This document shows, piece by piece, positions 1 through 7,881 of a stretch of 33,686 bases of DNA. The notes below the pieces were generated by a model, which searched no databases, was not told where the DNA came from, and saw only the letters and a program-made list of their open reading frames with translations. This DNA is from Pseudomonadota bacterium. Its GTDB lineage: Bacteria > Desulfobacterota > WTBG01 > JAPLJA01. Both the position numbers and the translations under genes were made by a program. How positions within the stretch are numbered: the stretch's first letter is position 1; each line of letters opens with the position of its first letter. Location: positions 1 through 33,686 of the forward strand of contig JAPLJA010000259.1 in assembly GCA_026388815.1 (NCBI GenBank). Reading direction: 5' to 3'.

Positions 1-1
1 C

Positions 2-688
2 CGTGGTACCAGCAATACTGCCCAGAACATCATCCGGACAAAGGTGTGCACCCTCAACTTTATCTCGCACAAAAGGAAATATATGAAAAACTGTGTAGTG
101 CTGGGTTATCCCGGTGAAACCACCGAAGAAAAGATGAAGAACAGCATCTTTAAGCTGCTGCCCGCTACCGCCTATGGCAAGCCGCGCAACAGCCAGGTTT
201 CCTCTGTTTACCCTGATATCGTGAAAGAGACGGTCCAGACCTTTTTATGCAGCTGGGATGAGAGCTATCCCTTCCAGAGTAATCCAGAGCGGATGGAATA
301 CCACTTCCTCCTGCGCATTGACAAGATCATCATGAAGGAGAAATGGAAGGATTGCCTGTTCAAAGGGAAGGGATTCCCGATCCTTCCGATCGATTTTGGG
401 TACCGCGACAATGTACGATTCTGGTTTGCGAAACAATCCCGGCCCTATGCTGTTCCTGTTCCGAGGGAGAAAGGCAATACGCTCGATACCGTCAAGTATG
501 CCTGCACCCGGTTTGACCCGGATATCAAGTGGGAAGATGAAGCCTGCGCAAAGCTCCTGAAAATCCCCGCGATATTCTTGAAGATGATGGTAGGCAGGAT
601 TGTTGAGAGGGCAAAGAAAGAGGGAGTTACCGTCATCACTCCCGAGTTTTTAGATAAGGTTCAGGATAAGAGGTTCGGCGAGAAGTAA
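2..688 (+). CDS. Flavin-reductase-like protein with C-terminal PCP_red domain (5' partial)
   Basis: The frame is open from the left edge of the window, so the start lies outside it; the GTG at 44 and ATG at 83 are internal candidates only. The N-terminal part (GTSNTAQNI, then CTLNF, then LGYPGETTEEKM) resembles flavin reductase-like FMN-binding split-barrel proteins, a moderate assignment from pattern only. The last ~50 residues (WEDEACAKLLKIP, then IVERAKKEG, then ITPEFLD) match the PCP_red fold, a small domain first seen at the end of a protochlorophyllide reductase subunit and found in many anaerobes on redox proteins. The reaction is unknown; a flavin- or Fe-S-linked redox role is likely. 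It ends at 688 and converges on typA. Confidence is good for the PCP_red tail and lower for the reductase part. Confidence 0.6.
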   Translation, partial: RGTSNTAQNIIRTKVCTLNFISHKRKYMKNCVVLGYPGETTEEKMKNSIFKLLPATAYGKPRNSQVSSVYPDIVKETVQTFLCSWDESYPFQSNPERMEYHFLLRIDKIIMKEKWKDCLFKGKGFPILPIDFGYRDNVRFWFAKQSRPYAVPVPREKGNTLDTVKYACTRFDPDIKWEDEACAKLLKIPAIFLKMMVGRIVERAKKEGVTVITPEFLDKVQDKRFGEK

Positions 689-912
689 AATCCCACGCCT
701 TCTGTCTCCTGAATTCTGCTTTTTTCATTCCGCATTCCAAAATCCGCAATCCGCAATAAATAAAGCTGTCAGCTATCAGCCCTCAGCTTTCAGCGCAAAT
801 TACAAATTCTAACCCCTAACCACCAATCACTGTTTTTTATTCTGGATTCTGACTTCTGTATTCCGCCTTCTGTCCTCATATTCCGCACTCCGCAATCTGC
901 AATCCGCATTTC
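689..912. repeat. Intergenic low-complexity repeat cluster
   Basis: The gap between two convergent genes is filled by degenerate short words repeated many times: ATTCCGCA / AATCCGCAATCCGCA, TCTGACTTCTGTATTCTG and GCTGTCAGCTATCAGC. The same words recur in most intergenic gaps of this window on either strand. No open frame or RNA gene is visible. Function unknown. Confidence 0.75.
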
Positions 913-2706
913 TCACGACCGGCCGAGGTTTACCTTACGAAGCCTGATGGAGCACGGGGTCACCTCAACCAGTTCATCATCATTAATGTACTCTATAGCC
1001 TGTTCGATGGTAAACCGGCGCGGCGGAACAAGTTGCAGCGCCTCGTCGGAGCCGGCTGCCCGCATATTGCTAAGCTTTTTTTCTTTCGTGATATTGACCC
1101 AGAGGTCATCTGGGCGCGAATTTTCCCCCACGATCATGCCGGTATATACGGGGTCACCAGGGTTGACAAAGATCGTGCCCCGCGGCTGCAGGTGAAAAAT
1201 AGCGTAAGCAACAGCCCTTCCAGGGCGGTCTGAGACCAGGACGCCGTTAGGCCGGCCCGTGATGACGCCGGTATAAAGAGTAGTGCCGATGACCAAGGTA
1301 TTGAGGAGCCCGGTTCCGCGCGTATCGGTCAGGAACTGGTTGCGGAAGCCGATCAAGCCGCGGGAGGGGATTTCAAATTCGAGGCGTACCCGGCCGAAGC
1401 CGTGGTTGACCATTTTAGACATCCGGCCGCGGCGGGCGCCCGTCTTCTCCATGACGATTCCCAGGTATTCCTCAGGGATGTCCACGACAGCCAGCTCAAG
1501 CGGTTCCCTAACCTCTCCATTCATTGACCGGGTGATGATCCGGGGTTGGGAGAGAGAGATTTCAAACCCTTCCCTCCGCATGGTTTCAACCAGAATCGCG
1601 AGTTGCATCTCGCCCCGGGCGCCGACCCGAAAGGAGTCCCGGTCTTCCGCCTGTTCTACCCTGATGCTGACATTATAAAGGAGTTCCTTTTCGAGGCGCT
1701 CCTTGATGTGCCGGGAAGTTAACAGCTTCCCTTCCTTACCAGCCAGGGTTGAGGTGTTAACGGAGAAGACCATGGAGATAGTCGGCTCTTCAATCGTCAT
1801 GAGCGGCAATGGCCGGCTGTCGCCGGGGTCACCTATGGTATCACCGATAAAAGCATCGGCTACACCAGAAATGGCAGCGATGTCGCCGGCCCCGACGCTG
1901 TCCTGCTCGATTCGGTTCAGCCCCTCGTAAGTATAGACTGTGTTGATACGGGCCTTGCCGGCAATACTTCCCTGTTTGAGGAGGGTCACCTCCTGTCCGG
2001 GATGAACGGAGCCGCTGACTATTTTGCCCACGACAATGCGACCGACATAGTCATTGTAATCCAGATTCGTGACCAGAAACTGTAAGGGAGCTTCAGGCTC
2101 GTATGATGGAGAAGGTATGGCGGCGAGAATCGCCTCAAACAACGGTACCAGGCCTTTCCCCTTCTCCTCCGGATCCGTAAGGGCGATACCTGCCCTGGCG
2201 TTCGTGTAAAGCACGGGGAAGTTGAGCTGTTCTTCCGTGGCATCCAGATCAATAAAGAGATCGTAGATTTCATTCAAGACCTCATTGATGCGGCGGTCCG
2301 GACGATCTATTTTATTGATCACCACGATGGGCGGAAGTCCGGCAGCGAGGGCTTTGCCCAGGACAAACCTGGTCTGGGGCAGCGGTCCCTCCGTTGCATC
2401 AACCAGGAGCAGGACACCGTCCACCATGTTCAGGGTACGCTCCACTTCGCCGCCAAAGTCGGCATGGCCGGGCGTGTCAACGATATTCAGCTTTACATTT
2501 TTGTAGGTGATCGCCATGTTCTTGGCCATAATGGTGATACCTTTTTCCCGTTCAAGGTCTAAGCTGTCCATTACCAGTGCAGGCACCAGCTCGTTCTCCC
2601 GGAAAACGCCGCTCTGCCAGAGCATGGCATCCACCAGCGTGGTCTTACCATGGTCAACGTGGGCGATAATTGCCAGATTCCTCAGATCGTTACGTGTGAC
2701 TCTCAT
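913..2706 (-). CDS. typA: TypA/BipA ribosome-associated translational GTPase
   Basis: TypA (BipA) is an EF-G-like GTPase that binds the ribosome and acts in ribosome assembly and stress or low-temperature growth. With the start at 2706 it has 597 residues, the usual length. G1 is AHVDHGKTT (15-23), G3 is DTPGH (77-81) and G4 is NKID (131-134), followed by EF-G domain II, III and V-like regions and the TypA C-terminal domain. The frame extends ten codons upstream to 2736, but I prefer the ATG at 2706: [10 protein letters not shown] is the normal family N-terminus, and GGAAG lies about six bases before it. It stands alone on the minus strand. Its ~190-base leader carries a promoter-like pair and a terminator hairpin (separate entries), which suggests control by attenuation. 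Confidence 0.97.
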   Translation of the reverse strand: MRVTRNDLRNLAIIAHVDHGKTTLVDAMLWQSGVFRENELVPALVMDSLDLEREKGITIMAKNMAITYKNVKLNIVDTPGHADFGGEVERTLNMVDGVLLLVDATEGPLPQTRFVLGKALAAGLPPIVVINKIDRPDRRINEVLNEIYDLFIDLDATEEQLNFPVLYTNARAGIALTDPEEKGKGLVPLFEAILAAIPSPSYEPEAPLQFLVTNLDYNDYVGRIVVGKIVSGSVHPGQEVTLLKQGSIAGKARINTVYTYEGLNRIEQDSVGAGDIAAISGVADAFIGDTIGDPGDSRPLPLMTIEEPTISMVFSVNTSTLAGKEGKLLTSRHIKERLEKELLYNVSIRVEQAEDRDSFRVGARGEMQLAILVETMRREGFEISLSQPRIITRSMNGEVREPLELAVVDIPEEYLGIVMEKTGARRGRMSKMVNHGFGRVRLEFEIPSRGLIGFRNQFLTDTRGTGLLNTLVIGTTLYTGVITGRPNGVLVSDRPGRAVAYAIFHLQPRGTIFVNPGDPVYTGMIVGENSRPDDLWVNITKEKKLSNMRAAGSDEALQLVPPRRFTIEQAIEYINDDELVEVTPCSIRLRKVNLGRS

Positions 2707-2812
2707 AGATTCTTCCATTCCCTGTGTGTGGAACATATCCTTTCTTACGTTTACGCATTAAAATCCGCTGTTGGGGATGATGGTGGAAAAGCTGTCGGGT
2801 ATGCGTTACATG

Positions 2813-2855
2813 CAAAAATCGCAACCACGGTTTCTCTATCACCCGTAGTTGCGAT
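2813..2855 (-). terminator. Intrinsic-terminator hairpin in the typA leader
   Basis: On the minus strand, arm ATCGCAACTACGG (2855-2843) pairs with CCGTGGTTGCGAT (2830-2818), 12 of 13 positions, around a 12-base loop, and runs straight into a U tract (2818-2814). It lies about 110 bases upstream of the typA start and downstream of a promoter-like sequence. It is therefore either an attenuator for typA or the end of a very short transcript. Confidence 0.65.
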
Positions 2856-2903
2856 CAATCGAGGGGTTAAAATCTCAACAACGGCGCCAGTTAGTATTTT
2901 ATA

Positions 2904-2932
2904 ATAATAGCCGACTCACCGGTAAATAGCAA
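2904..2932 (-). promoter_or_regulatory. Candidate sigma-70 promoter for typA
   Basis: On the minus strand TTGCTA (2932-2927) is followed after 17 bases by TATTAT (2909-2904), a good match to the -35/-10 consensus. Transcription would start near 2897 and produce a leader of about 190 nt before typA that includes the 2813-2855 hairpin. Read from sequence only. Confidence 0.5.
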
Positions 2933-3130
2933 GCCATTCCGCAATCCACGTTTCTTCTGACTCCTGAATTCTGACTTCTCTATTTTATTCCTGTCTGCTT
3001 CATTCCGCATTCCGCAAGGTGACAAGTCGTAACAAGTGTCAGGTATGGACATTTGACTTAGGTACTTTCTCCTGCACGAAGAGTAAATAATCTGCTATAT
3101 ATGAGTTGTACTTCAGGAGGAATTTTTTGC

Positions 3131-3199
3131 ATGCTGAAAGCTGTTGAATGGCAGAACACTTATGAGAAGGAGGGTTTACCATGGAAATCCATGAATTGA
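3131..3199 (+). CDS. Possible 22-aa leader peptide overlapping the PNPOx start
   Basis: The ATG at 3131 is preceded by AGGAGG (3116-3121) with ten bases of spacing. It opens a 22-codon frame (MLKAVEWQNTYEKEG, then LPWKSMN) that ends with TGA at 3197-3199. It therefore contains the ribosome binding site of the next gene and overlaps its first 19 bases in another frame. It could couple or regulate translation of the PNPOx gene, or the strong Shine-Dalgarno may be chance. There is no homology that I recognise. Confidence 0.3.
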   Translation: MLKAVEWQNTYEKEGLPWKSMN

Positions 3200-3723
3200 C
3201 AGACGAAGAAATGGACCGGATGGCAGACGCGCTGCTCAGGAAGATGCGCATTGAGCGGAAGCAACTGAGCAGGCAAGAGCTGGAAAAGGAGATCATTGAC
3301 TACCTGGGCAAAAAACAGGCCTGTTGCCTGGCCACTGCCAGCAGGGACGGGATACCGCGAGTTTCAGTGGTGGACTATGTGAATGACGGGCTTACCATCT
3401 ACATCTTCAGCGAGGGCGGGAGAAAGTTCAAGAACCTGAAGGAGAACAACCGGGTGGCAATCGGCATCGGGACCTCGGCGAGGACCTTCAGGTCGGTGAG
3501 GGGAGTGAACATCCTGGGTACTGCCGAGATCTTCACCGAAGATACCAGGGAGTTTGCCCACGCTATGAAATTAATGAGACCAGCCTTTGAAGATGTCGAG
3601 CGGGAGACAGGCGGTCCTATCGAGTTCCCCAAGGGGATGGTGAGGATCATCAAGGTAACGCCGACGAAGATGGTCTACTACCACAACAACCGAGGCATCT
3701 TTAATGCCCACTGGGAAGCGTGA
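3181..3723 (+). CDS. Pyridoxamine 5'-phosphate oxidase-family FMN-binding protein
   Basis: The 180-residue protein has a helical N-terminus (1-45) followed by a PNPOx-like split barrel: CCLATASRDGIPRVSVVDY, IYIFSEGGRKFKNLKEN and VAIGIG, the typical FMN-phosphate-binding strands. Members of this superfamily bind FMN, F420 or haem and include many uncharacterised reductases; the substrate cannot be named. The start at 3181 has AGGAGGG eight bases upstream. It is first in a + strand cluster with 3883 and 4383, all small redox or hydrolase-like proteins, though a 160-base repeat-containing gap separates it from the next gene. Confidence 0.8.
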   Translation: MEIHELTDEEMDRMADALLRKMRIERKQLSRQELEKEIIDYLGKKQACCLATASRDGIPRVSVVDYVNDGLTIYIFSEGGRKFKNLKENNRVAIGIGTSARTFRSVRGVNILGTAEIFTEDTREFAHAMKLMRPAFEDVERETGGPIEFPKGMVRIIKVTPTKMVYYHNNRGIFNAHWEA

Positions 3724-3882
3724 GGCAAGAAGAAGGCAATAGGCAACGGGCAACAGGCAGTAGTGAAAAACAGGAGTCAGAAGTCAGGAGACAGAAGAAA
3801 TGCGGAGTGCAGAATGTAGGGCACCGCTTGCTGCGCCCAGGTGAAGAATAGAAGGTGATAAGGTGATAAGGAGGGGGAGGGC
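3724..3882. repeat. Intergenic repeat gap with a GTAGGG-type palindrome
   Basis: The gap holds reverse-orientation copies of the low-complexity words (CAGGAGTCAGAAGTCAGGAG, ATGCGGAGTGCAGAATG). It also has an imperfect palindrome at 3816-3838 that begins GTAGGGCACCGC and closes with GCGCCC, then a tandem GGTGATAA next to the Shine-Dalgarno of the following gene. No gene is seen. Confidence 0.6.
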
Positions 3883-4386
3883 ATGGAAAAAAACAAACCG
3901 TACATTGATAAAGATATCCCCATCGAGAAACAGATCCAGTACCTGAGAGACAAGTTCAGCTGCCAGACTGTGAGGACCTACAAGTTTTTCCGGCAGGAGT
4001 TCGGTGACCGGGCAGATGAACTCTATGAGCGGTTATACGATATGTACATGGAGGACACCGTCAGGGATTACCACATCGATCTCCGCAATATCCCTTTTAA
4101 CGCCGTGGTGGCCATGGCAGAAAATGAAGAGGACAAGTCCCTCGGCTTTCAGCCTGAAGTAATTCACACGTTACCCGAAGAAGTACACACGAAGTTTGGT
4201 GCCTGTCCTTACCATGAGGCAGCGAAGCGGCTGAACTTTCACGAACCCGTATGCACCTTTGTCTGTGCATTGAATGCCAAATACATCAGTGAACATACTG
4301 CCTACCAGGCGGAATTGATTGCAAGGATAGCCGGGGGCGATGACTGCTGCATCATGAAGATAGTGAAGAAAGGAAAAGGAACATGA
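3883..4386 (+). CDS. L-2-amino-thiazoline-4-carboxylic acid hydrolase-like protein
   Basis: This is a 167-residue soluble protein. The C-terminal half carries spaced cysteines and a closing motif (GACPYHEAAK, EPVCTFVC, then RIAGGDDCCIMKI) that fits the ATC_hydrolase-like family; the characterised relative opens a thiazoline ring on the way to cysteine, but most family members have no known substrate. It has a strong ribosome site (AGGAGGGGGAGGG) just before the ATG. Its stop overlaps the start of the FAD reductase at 4383 (ATGA), so the two are translationally coupled and probably act together. Family call is moderate. Confidence 0.55.
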   Translation: MEKNKPYIDKDIPIEKQIQYLRDKFSCQTVRTYKFFRQEFGDRADELYERLYDMYMEDTVRDYHIDLRNIPFNAVVAMAENEEDKSLGFQPEVIHTLPEEVHTKFGACPYHEAAKRLNFHEPVCTFVCALNAKYISEHTAYQAELIARIAGGDDCCIMKIVKKGKGT

Positions 4387-5705
4387 CAAAACAATACAAC
4401 GTTGTCATTGTAGGTGCGGGCCCGGCCGGCCTCATGACGGCAAAAACTGCCGGCGAGAGCGGTCTCAGCATTGCCCTGTTAGAGCGGAGGACAGACATTA
4501 CCAGGAGCCGCCGTACTGATGCCGGGGTGATTGCCCTCAATGAGTATATGTTCGGTCAGATCGCAACATTCAACCGCAGAACGCAGACCCTGGTCTTCCC
4601 TGTGACCGGTTTTTCACTGAAGTATGAAGGCCCCTGGAATGACAACCGGTATGGCTTTCACTTCTACTCACCCGGCGGGAAACGGTTGATGGTAGGAGAC
4701 TGGGCAGAGTTGAAGAAGGATCCGGTGAAAAACAGCAAGGGTGTTGCCGTATCCAAAGGACGGTTACTTGAAGGCATTCTTACCGACGCCCGGGCCTACG
4801 GGGTCGAGTACTTTCCCAATACCAATGTGACCGGGGTAGCCATACAGGATGACAGGGTCATCGTGGCAACGGATCAGGGAGAATATCAGGGGCGGTTTGT
4901 CGTTGCTGCAGACGGAGTCAACTCCCGTATCGTTCGAGCTCTCGGCCTGAATAAGGATCGGCAGTTTCTCGGGACCACCCGCTATCTCACCTGGGCGATG
5001 ACCGGCGTACAGCCGCCCGATGCGGAAGGACTCATTTTTGTTTTTACCATGTACGGGACCTTCTCAATCTCACAGACATGCGACGCAGATCACTATCATG
5101 TGGGCATCATGACAAGTGACCCGAAGGATGATCTGGAGTCTCTTCTGGAGAGGTTTACCCGGGATGACCCTGTCTTTTCTCAGTGGTTCAAAAAAGCAAA
5201 GAGCCTGGATAGACCTGAGAGTTGTGTGATGAACTACTGGTCACCTTTTGAGAAACTCTTTTACAGAAACGTTATTCTTGTCGGGGATGCGTTCGCGTCC
5301 GGGCAGTTCTCCACGTTCCCCTCACTCAGTGCAGGATACCAGCTCGGCCATGCGCTGACTAAGGCCTTTCTTGATGGAAAGGTGAATGAGGAAGGGGTCG
5401 CACCGTATCTGGAATGGTATAGCACCTACGCCTACAAACCCGGGCAACGAACTTTTGGCGGGGTAAACTTTGTCAAATATCTCACCGCTGAGGAGCTGGA
5501 TTACCTGGCCGCACTTGCCCCAGAACCAGCTCCACCGACTGCGAGTTTTGTCAAAGTCTTCAACAGCATCCTTGAAATCTACATGCCCCTGGTGCCGCGC
5601 ATCAAGGAGGAGCGTCCGGAAATTCTGGAGAAGTTCAAGAGAATGGGAGAGGACATGGAAGCGAATCAGGAGGAAAGGAGGAAAGCCGGCTTCCCGAACA
5701 AATGA
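4383..5705 (+). CDS. FAD-dependent oxidoreductase, geranylgeranyl-reductase/PHBH-like
   Basis: The 440-residue flavoprotein has an N-terminal dinucleotide-binding fold (VVIVGAGPAGL, residues 7-17), the internal VVAADGVNSRIV stretch that contacts FAD, and the late GD motif (VILVGDAFASGQFSTFPSLS) of the p-hydroxybenzoate hydroxylase/geranylgeranyl reductase superfamily. Possible roles are reduction of an isoprenoid or aromatic substrate; nothing in the sequence fixes it. The start overlaps the preceding gene by four bases. The last ~60 residues are helical and charged. A terminator lies about 335 bases beyond the stop. Confidence 0.8.
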   Translation: MTKQYNVVIVGAGPAGLMTAKTAGESGLSIALLERRTDITRSRRTDAGVIALNEYMFGQIATFNRRTQTLVFPVTGFSLKYEGPWNDNRYGFHFYSPGGKRLMVGDWAELKKDPVKNSKGVAVSKGRLLEGILTDARAYGVEYFPNTNVTGVAIQDDRVIVATDQGEYQGRFVVAADGVNSRIVRALGLNKDRQFLGTTRYLTWAMTGVQPPDAEGLIFVFTMYGTFSISQTCDADHYHVGIMTSDPKDDLESLLERFTRDDPVFSQWFKKAKSLDRPESCVMNYWSPFEKLFYRNVILVGDAFASGQFSTFPSLSAGYQLGHALTKAFLDGKVNEEGVAPYLEWYSTYAYKPGQRTFGGVNFVKYLTAEELDYLAALAPEPAPPTASFVKVFNSILEIYMPLVPRIKEERPEILEKFKRMGEDMEANQEERRKAGFPNK

Positions 5706-6040
5706 CCAGGAGACTGAAGATTTATTATTGTTCTATCTTCTGACTCCTGACTGCTAAATTCTGTCTTTTTACACTCCGCACTTCGCATTTGACTAACCCC
5801 TAACCCCCAATCCCAAAGTCCTGTCTTTCCCCACTCTACACTCCGCATTCCGCACTCCGCATTTGATGTGTCTCCTGACTTCTGTATTCTGCTTTTGTGT
5901 CGCTGGGGAGGAATAGAATTATGTTCGGGGAGGAGTACAGGAAGGGGATAATTGATGCTTAATTATTTAACCCTGATCCCATTTTCCTGACATCGACTTG
6001 GGGAAAATCTGTCAAGGTGAAAGATTTGCCCCCATCCTTC

Positions 6041-6072
6041 AAAAAAGGGAGTAGGAAACTACTTCCTTTTTA
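6041..6072. terminator. Bidirectional intrinsic terminator with GAAA tetraloop
   Basis: GGGAGTAG (6047-6054), loop GAAA (6055-6058) and CTACTTCC (6059-6066) form an eight-pair stem with one G-U pair. It is flanked by A6 on the left and T5 on the right, so it can end transcription from both sides. It separates the upstream + strand operon from the island. Confidence 0.7.
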
Positions 6073-6125
6073 TCTCAAAAATCGTTTGTTTATTTTTTGT
6101 AAATGCTGTAAAAGTGAATAGATTT

Positions 6126-6156
6126 TTGACAAGAATGGCAAAAAGCGAGATGATAA
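6126..6156 (+). promoter_or_regulatory. Weak candidate promoter for the restriction-modification genes
   Basis: A perfect -35 hexamer TTGACA (6126-6131) is followed by TGATAA (6151-6156) at a long spacing of 19 bases. It lies about 140 bases upstream of the methyltransferase start in AT-rich DNA, so chance occurrence is possible. Confidence 0.25.
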
Positions 6157-6206
6157 AAATAGCAAAAACAAGATGTTAGGGCTATGGTTATTTTTATAGA
6201 TACTGA

Positions 6207-6308
6207 ATTTCACTAACAAAACACTTCGCGTTTGTTATGGCGAATACCGCCAAAGCGCTGGGTGTTTCAATTGAGAATTTGATCAAATTGAATTATGCAA
6301 CAAACTAA
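6207..6308 (+). pseudogene. Remnant of an XRE-type helix-turn-helix regulator
   Basis: The frame from 6207 to the TAA at 6306-6308 encodes a stretch with NTAKALGVSIENLIK, which matches the recognition-helix and last-helix part of XRE/Cro-type repressors. The preceding part of the domain is absent: an in-frame TGA lies at 6204. It overlaps the methyltransferase start by 14 bases. The likely reading is a truncated control (C-protein-like) gene of the restriction-modification system; a short functional peptide is less likely. Confidence 0.4.
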
Positions 6309-7881
6309 ACAACTCCTAACAATTAAAGAAGCAAGCCGTTGGGCTAGCGATTTTCTCAGACGTGATATTGGCGAATCAAATATTTCATATTTGGTGCAAT
6401 ATGGGAAGGTTAAAAAACATAATGGCGACAATTCAGTTTTTGTTGATTTAAACGACTTAAAGAATTATTACGAATCGTATCGTAGAGAACGCGAGATCAA
6501 CTGGAAAAAGCGACTCGGTGATGATTTAAACTGGGCATTGTCTTTTGATCACCTTCGAGAAAAAGACACAACAAAGCACGTCCACCGCCTGCACCCTTAC
6601 AAGGGCAAGTTTATACCCCAACTTGTCCAGTATTTTATTGATGACCACACAGACGGTTTTAAAAAAGATGGTTATTTCAAAGCAGGTGATATTATTCTTG
6701 ATCCGTTTTCCGGTTCAGGAACAACGCTTGTGCAAGCACACGAGATGGGAATACACTCCATCGGCATTGATATATCCCGTTTTAACTGCATGATTACGGA
6801 AACAAAATTGCTTGACTATGATTTATCTGCACTTGAAAGCGAAGTCAAAAAAGTAAGGCAAGCAATCACAAATTATGAAGCTGATAGCAAAATCACTACT
6901 TTTGAAAATGAGCTATTAGCTCGTATGGCAGATTTTAATAGTAGGTATTTCCCGAGTCCAGAATTCAAATACAAAATTCAGAAAGGGCAAATAGATGAAG
7001 ATAAATATGTAGCTGAAAAAGAAAAGGAATTTTTGGAAATTTATAACGATCTCGTTAAAAAATACAATATTGAATTAAATCACTTTTCTGCCAAAAACTT
7101 TTTGGATAGGTGGTATATCAAGAATGTACGCAAAGAAATTGATTTTGCATTTGAACAAATTAAAAAAATAAAAGATCTAAAAAATAAAAAGATTCTGGCT
7201 GTAATTTTAAGCCGAACAATTAGATCATGTCGTGCAACAACGCACTCGGATTTAGCTACTCTCAAAGAACCACAGGTAACCACTTACTATTGCTGGAAAC
7301 ACAAAAAGATTTGCAAGCCGCTTTTCTCAATAAAAGCATGGTTTGAACGCTACGCCATTGATACAGTCAATCGTCTTAAAATTTTTGCTAAATTAAAAAC
7401 AAACTCGCATTATGCAATTATCCCAACTGACTCTAGAAATATTGATATTTTCAAGGAAGTTGAAAAGAGAAATAAAAAGTTCGGAGAGATATTGAAGAAA
7501 CAAAAAATTAAAGGGATTTTTACTTCACCGCCATATGTCGGCCAGATTGATTATCATGAGCAGCATGCCTATGCTTACGATCTTTTTGGATTTGAGCGGA
7601 AAGATGAGCTAGAAATAGGGCCACTGTATAAAGGTCAAGGCATGGAGGCACGAGCTTCTTATGTTGATGGAATTTCAAAAGTCCTGCTGAATTGTAAAAT
7701 TTTTCTAGTTGATGACTTCGATGTCTTTATTGTAGCGAACGATAAATATAACCTCTATCCCTCAATTGCAGAACGGTCCGGCATGAAAATTGTGAATCAA
7801 TTCAAGAGGCCGGTATTAAATAGAACAGAACGAGATAAGGCACCCTATTCAGAAATTATTTTCCACTTGAAAAGCTTATGA
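6295..7881 (+). CDS. Site-specific DNA methyltransferase with N-terminal HTH
   Basis: The 528-residue protein starts with a helix-turn-helix-like segment (residues 5-60, LLTIKEASRWASDFLRR), then HRLHPYKGKFIPQL, the AdoMet-binding motif DPFSGSGTT (136-144), a long middle region (about 170-405) and the catalytic motif SPPY (411-414). The acceptor is an exocyclic amino group (N6-adenine or N4-cytosine). Motif I precedes motif IV with a large insertion between them, likely the target recognition region. It is followed with a four-base overlap by the AIPR gene and then a TdeIII-like nuclease, so it is probably the protecting methylase of that system. No clear Shine-Dalgarno is seen. Base composition is AT-rich compared with the flanks, which suggests transfer. 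Confidence 0.85.
   Translation: MQQTKQLLTIKEASRWASDFLRRDIGESNISYLVQYGKVKKHNGDNSVFVDLNDLKNYYESYRREREINWKKRLGDDLNWALSFDHLREKDTTKHVHRLHPYKGKFIPQLVQYFIDDHTDGFKKDGYFKAGDIILDPFSGSGTTLVQAHEMGIHSIGIDISRFNCMITETKLLDYDLSALESEVKKVRQAITNYEADSKITTFENELLARMADFNSRYFPSPEFKYKIQKGQIDEDKYVAEKEKEFLEIYNDLVKKYNIELNHFSAKNFLDRWYIKNVRKEIDFAFEQIKKIKDLKNKKILAVILSRTIRSCRATTHSDLATLKEPQVTTYYCWKHKKICKPLFSIKAWFERYAIDTVNRLKIFAKLKTNSHYAIIPTDSRNIDIFKEVEKRNKKFGEILKKQKIKGIFTSPPYVGQIDYHEQHAYAYDLFGFERKDELEIGPLYKGQGMEARASYVDGISKVLLNCKIFLVDDFDVFIVANDKYNLYPSIAERSGMKIVNQFKRPVLNRTERDKAPYSEIIFHLKSL

Larger units (their letters stand above)
5706..6294. other. Junction region: repeats, short interrupted reading frame, terminator
   Basis: This is a 589-base gap. 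Bases 5719-5880 are low-complexity repeat words (TCTGACTCCTGACT, CACTCCGCATTCCGCA). At 5921-5962 a well-placed GGGGAGG (5905-5911) precedes a 13-codon frame (MFGEEYRKGIIDA) that stops abruptly; it may be the head of a lost gene. The base composition then turns AT-rich, which marks the left edge of the accessory island. A terminator hairpin sits at 6041-6072 and an XRE-like remnant at 6207-6308. Confidence 0.5.

Noticed and set aside
2507-2904. Short + strand frames opposite typA and its leader
   Set aside because: They are antisense to a conserved gene and a hairpin, with no ribosome sites or domain matches.
3053-3089. TTGACT / TAAATA as a promoter for the PNPOx operon
   Set aside because: The spacing is 25 bases, too long for a sigma-70 promoter.
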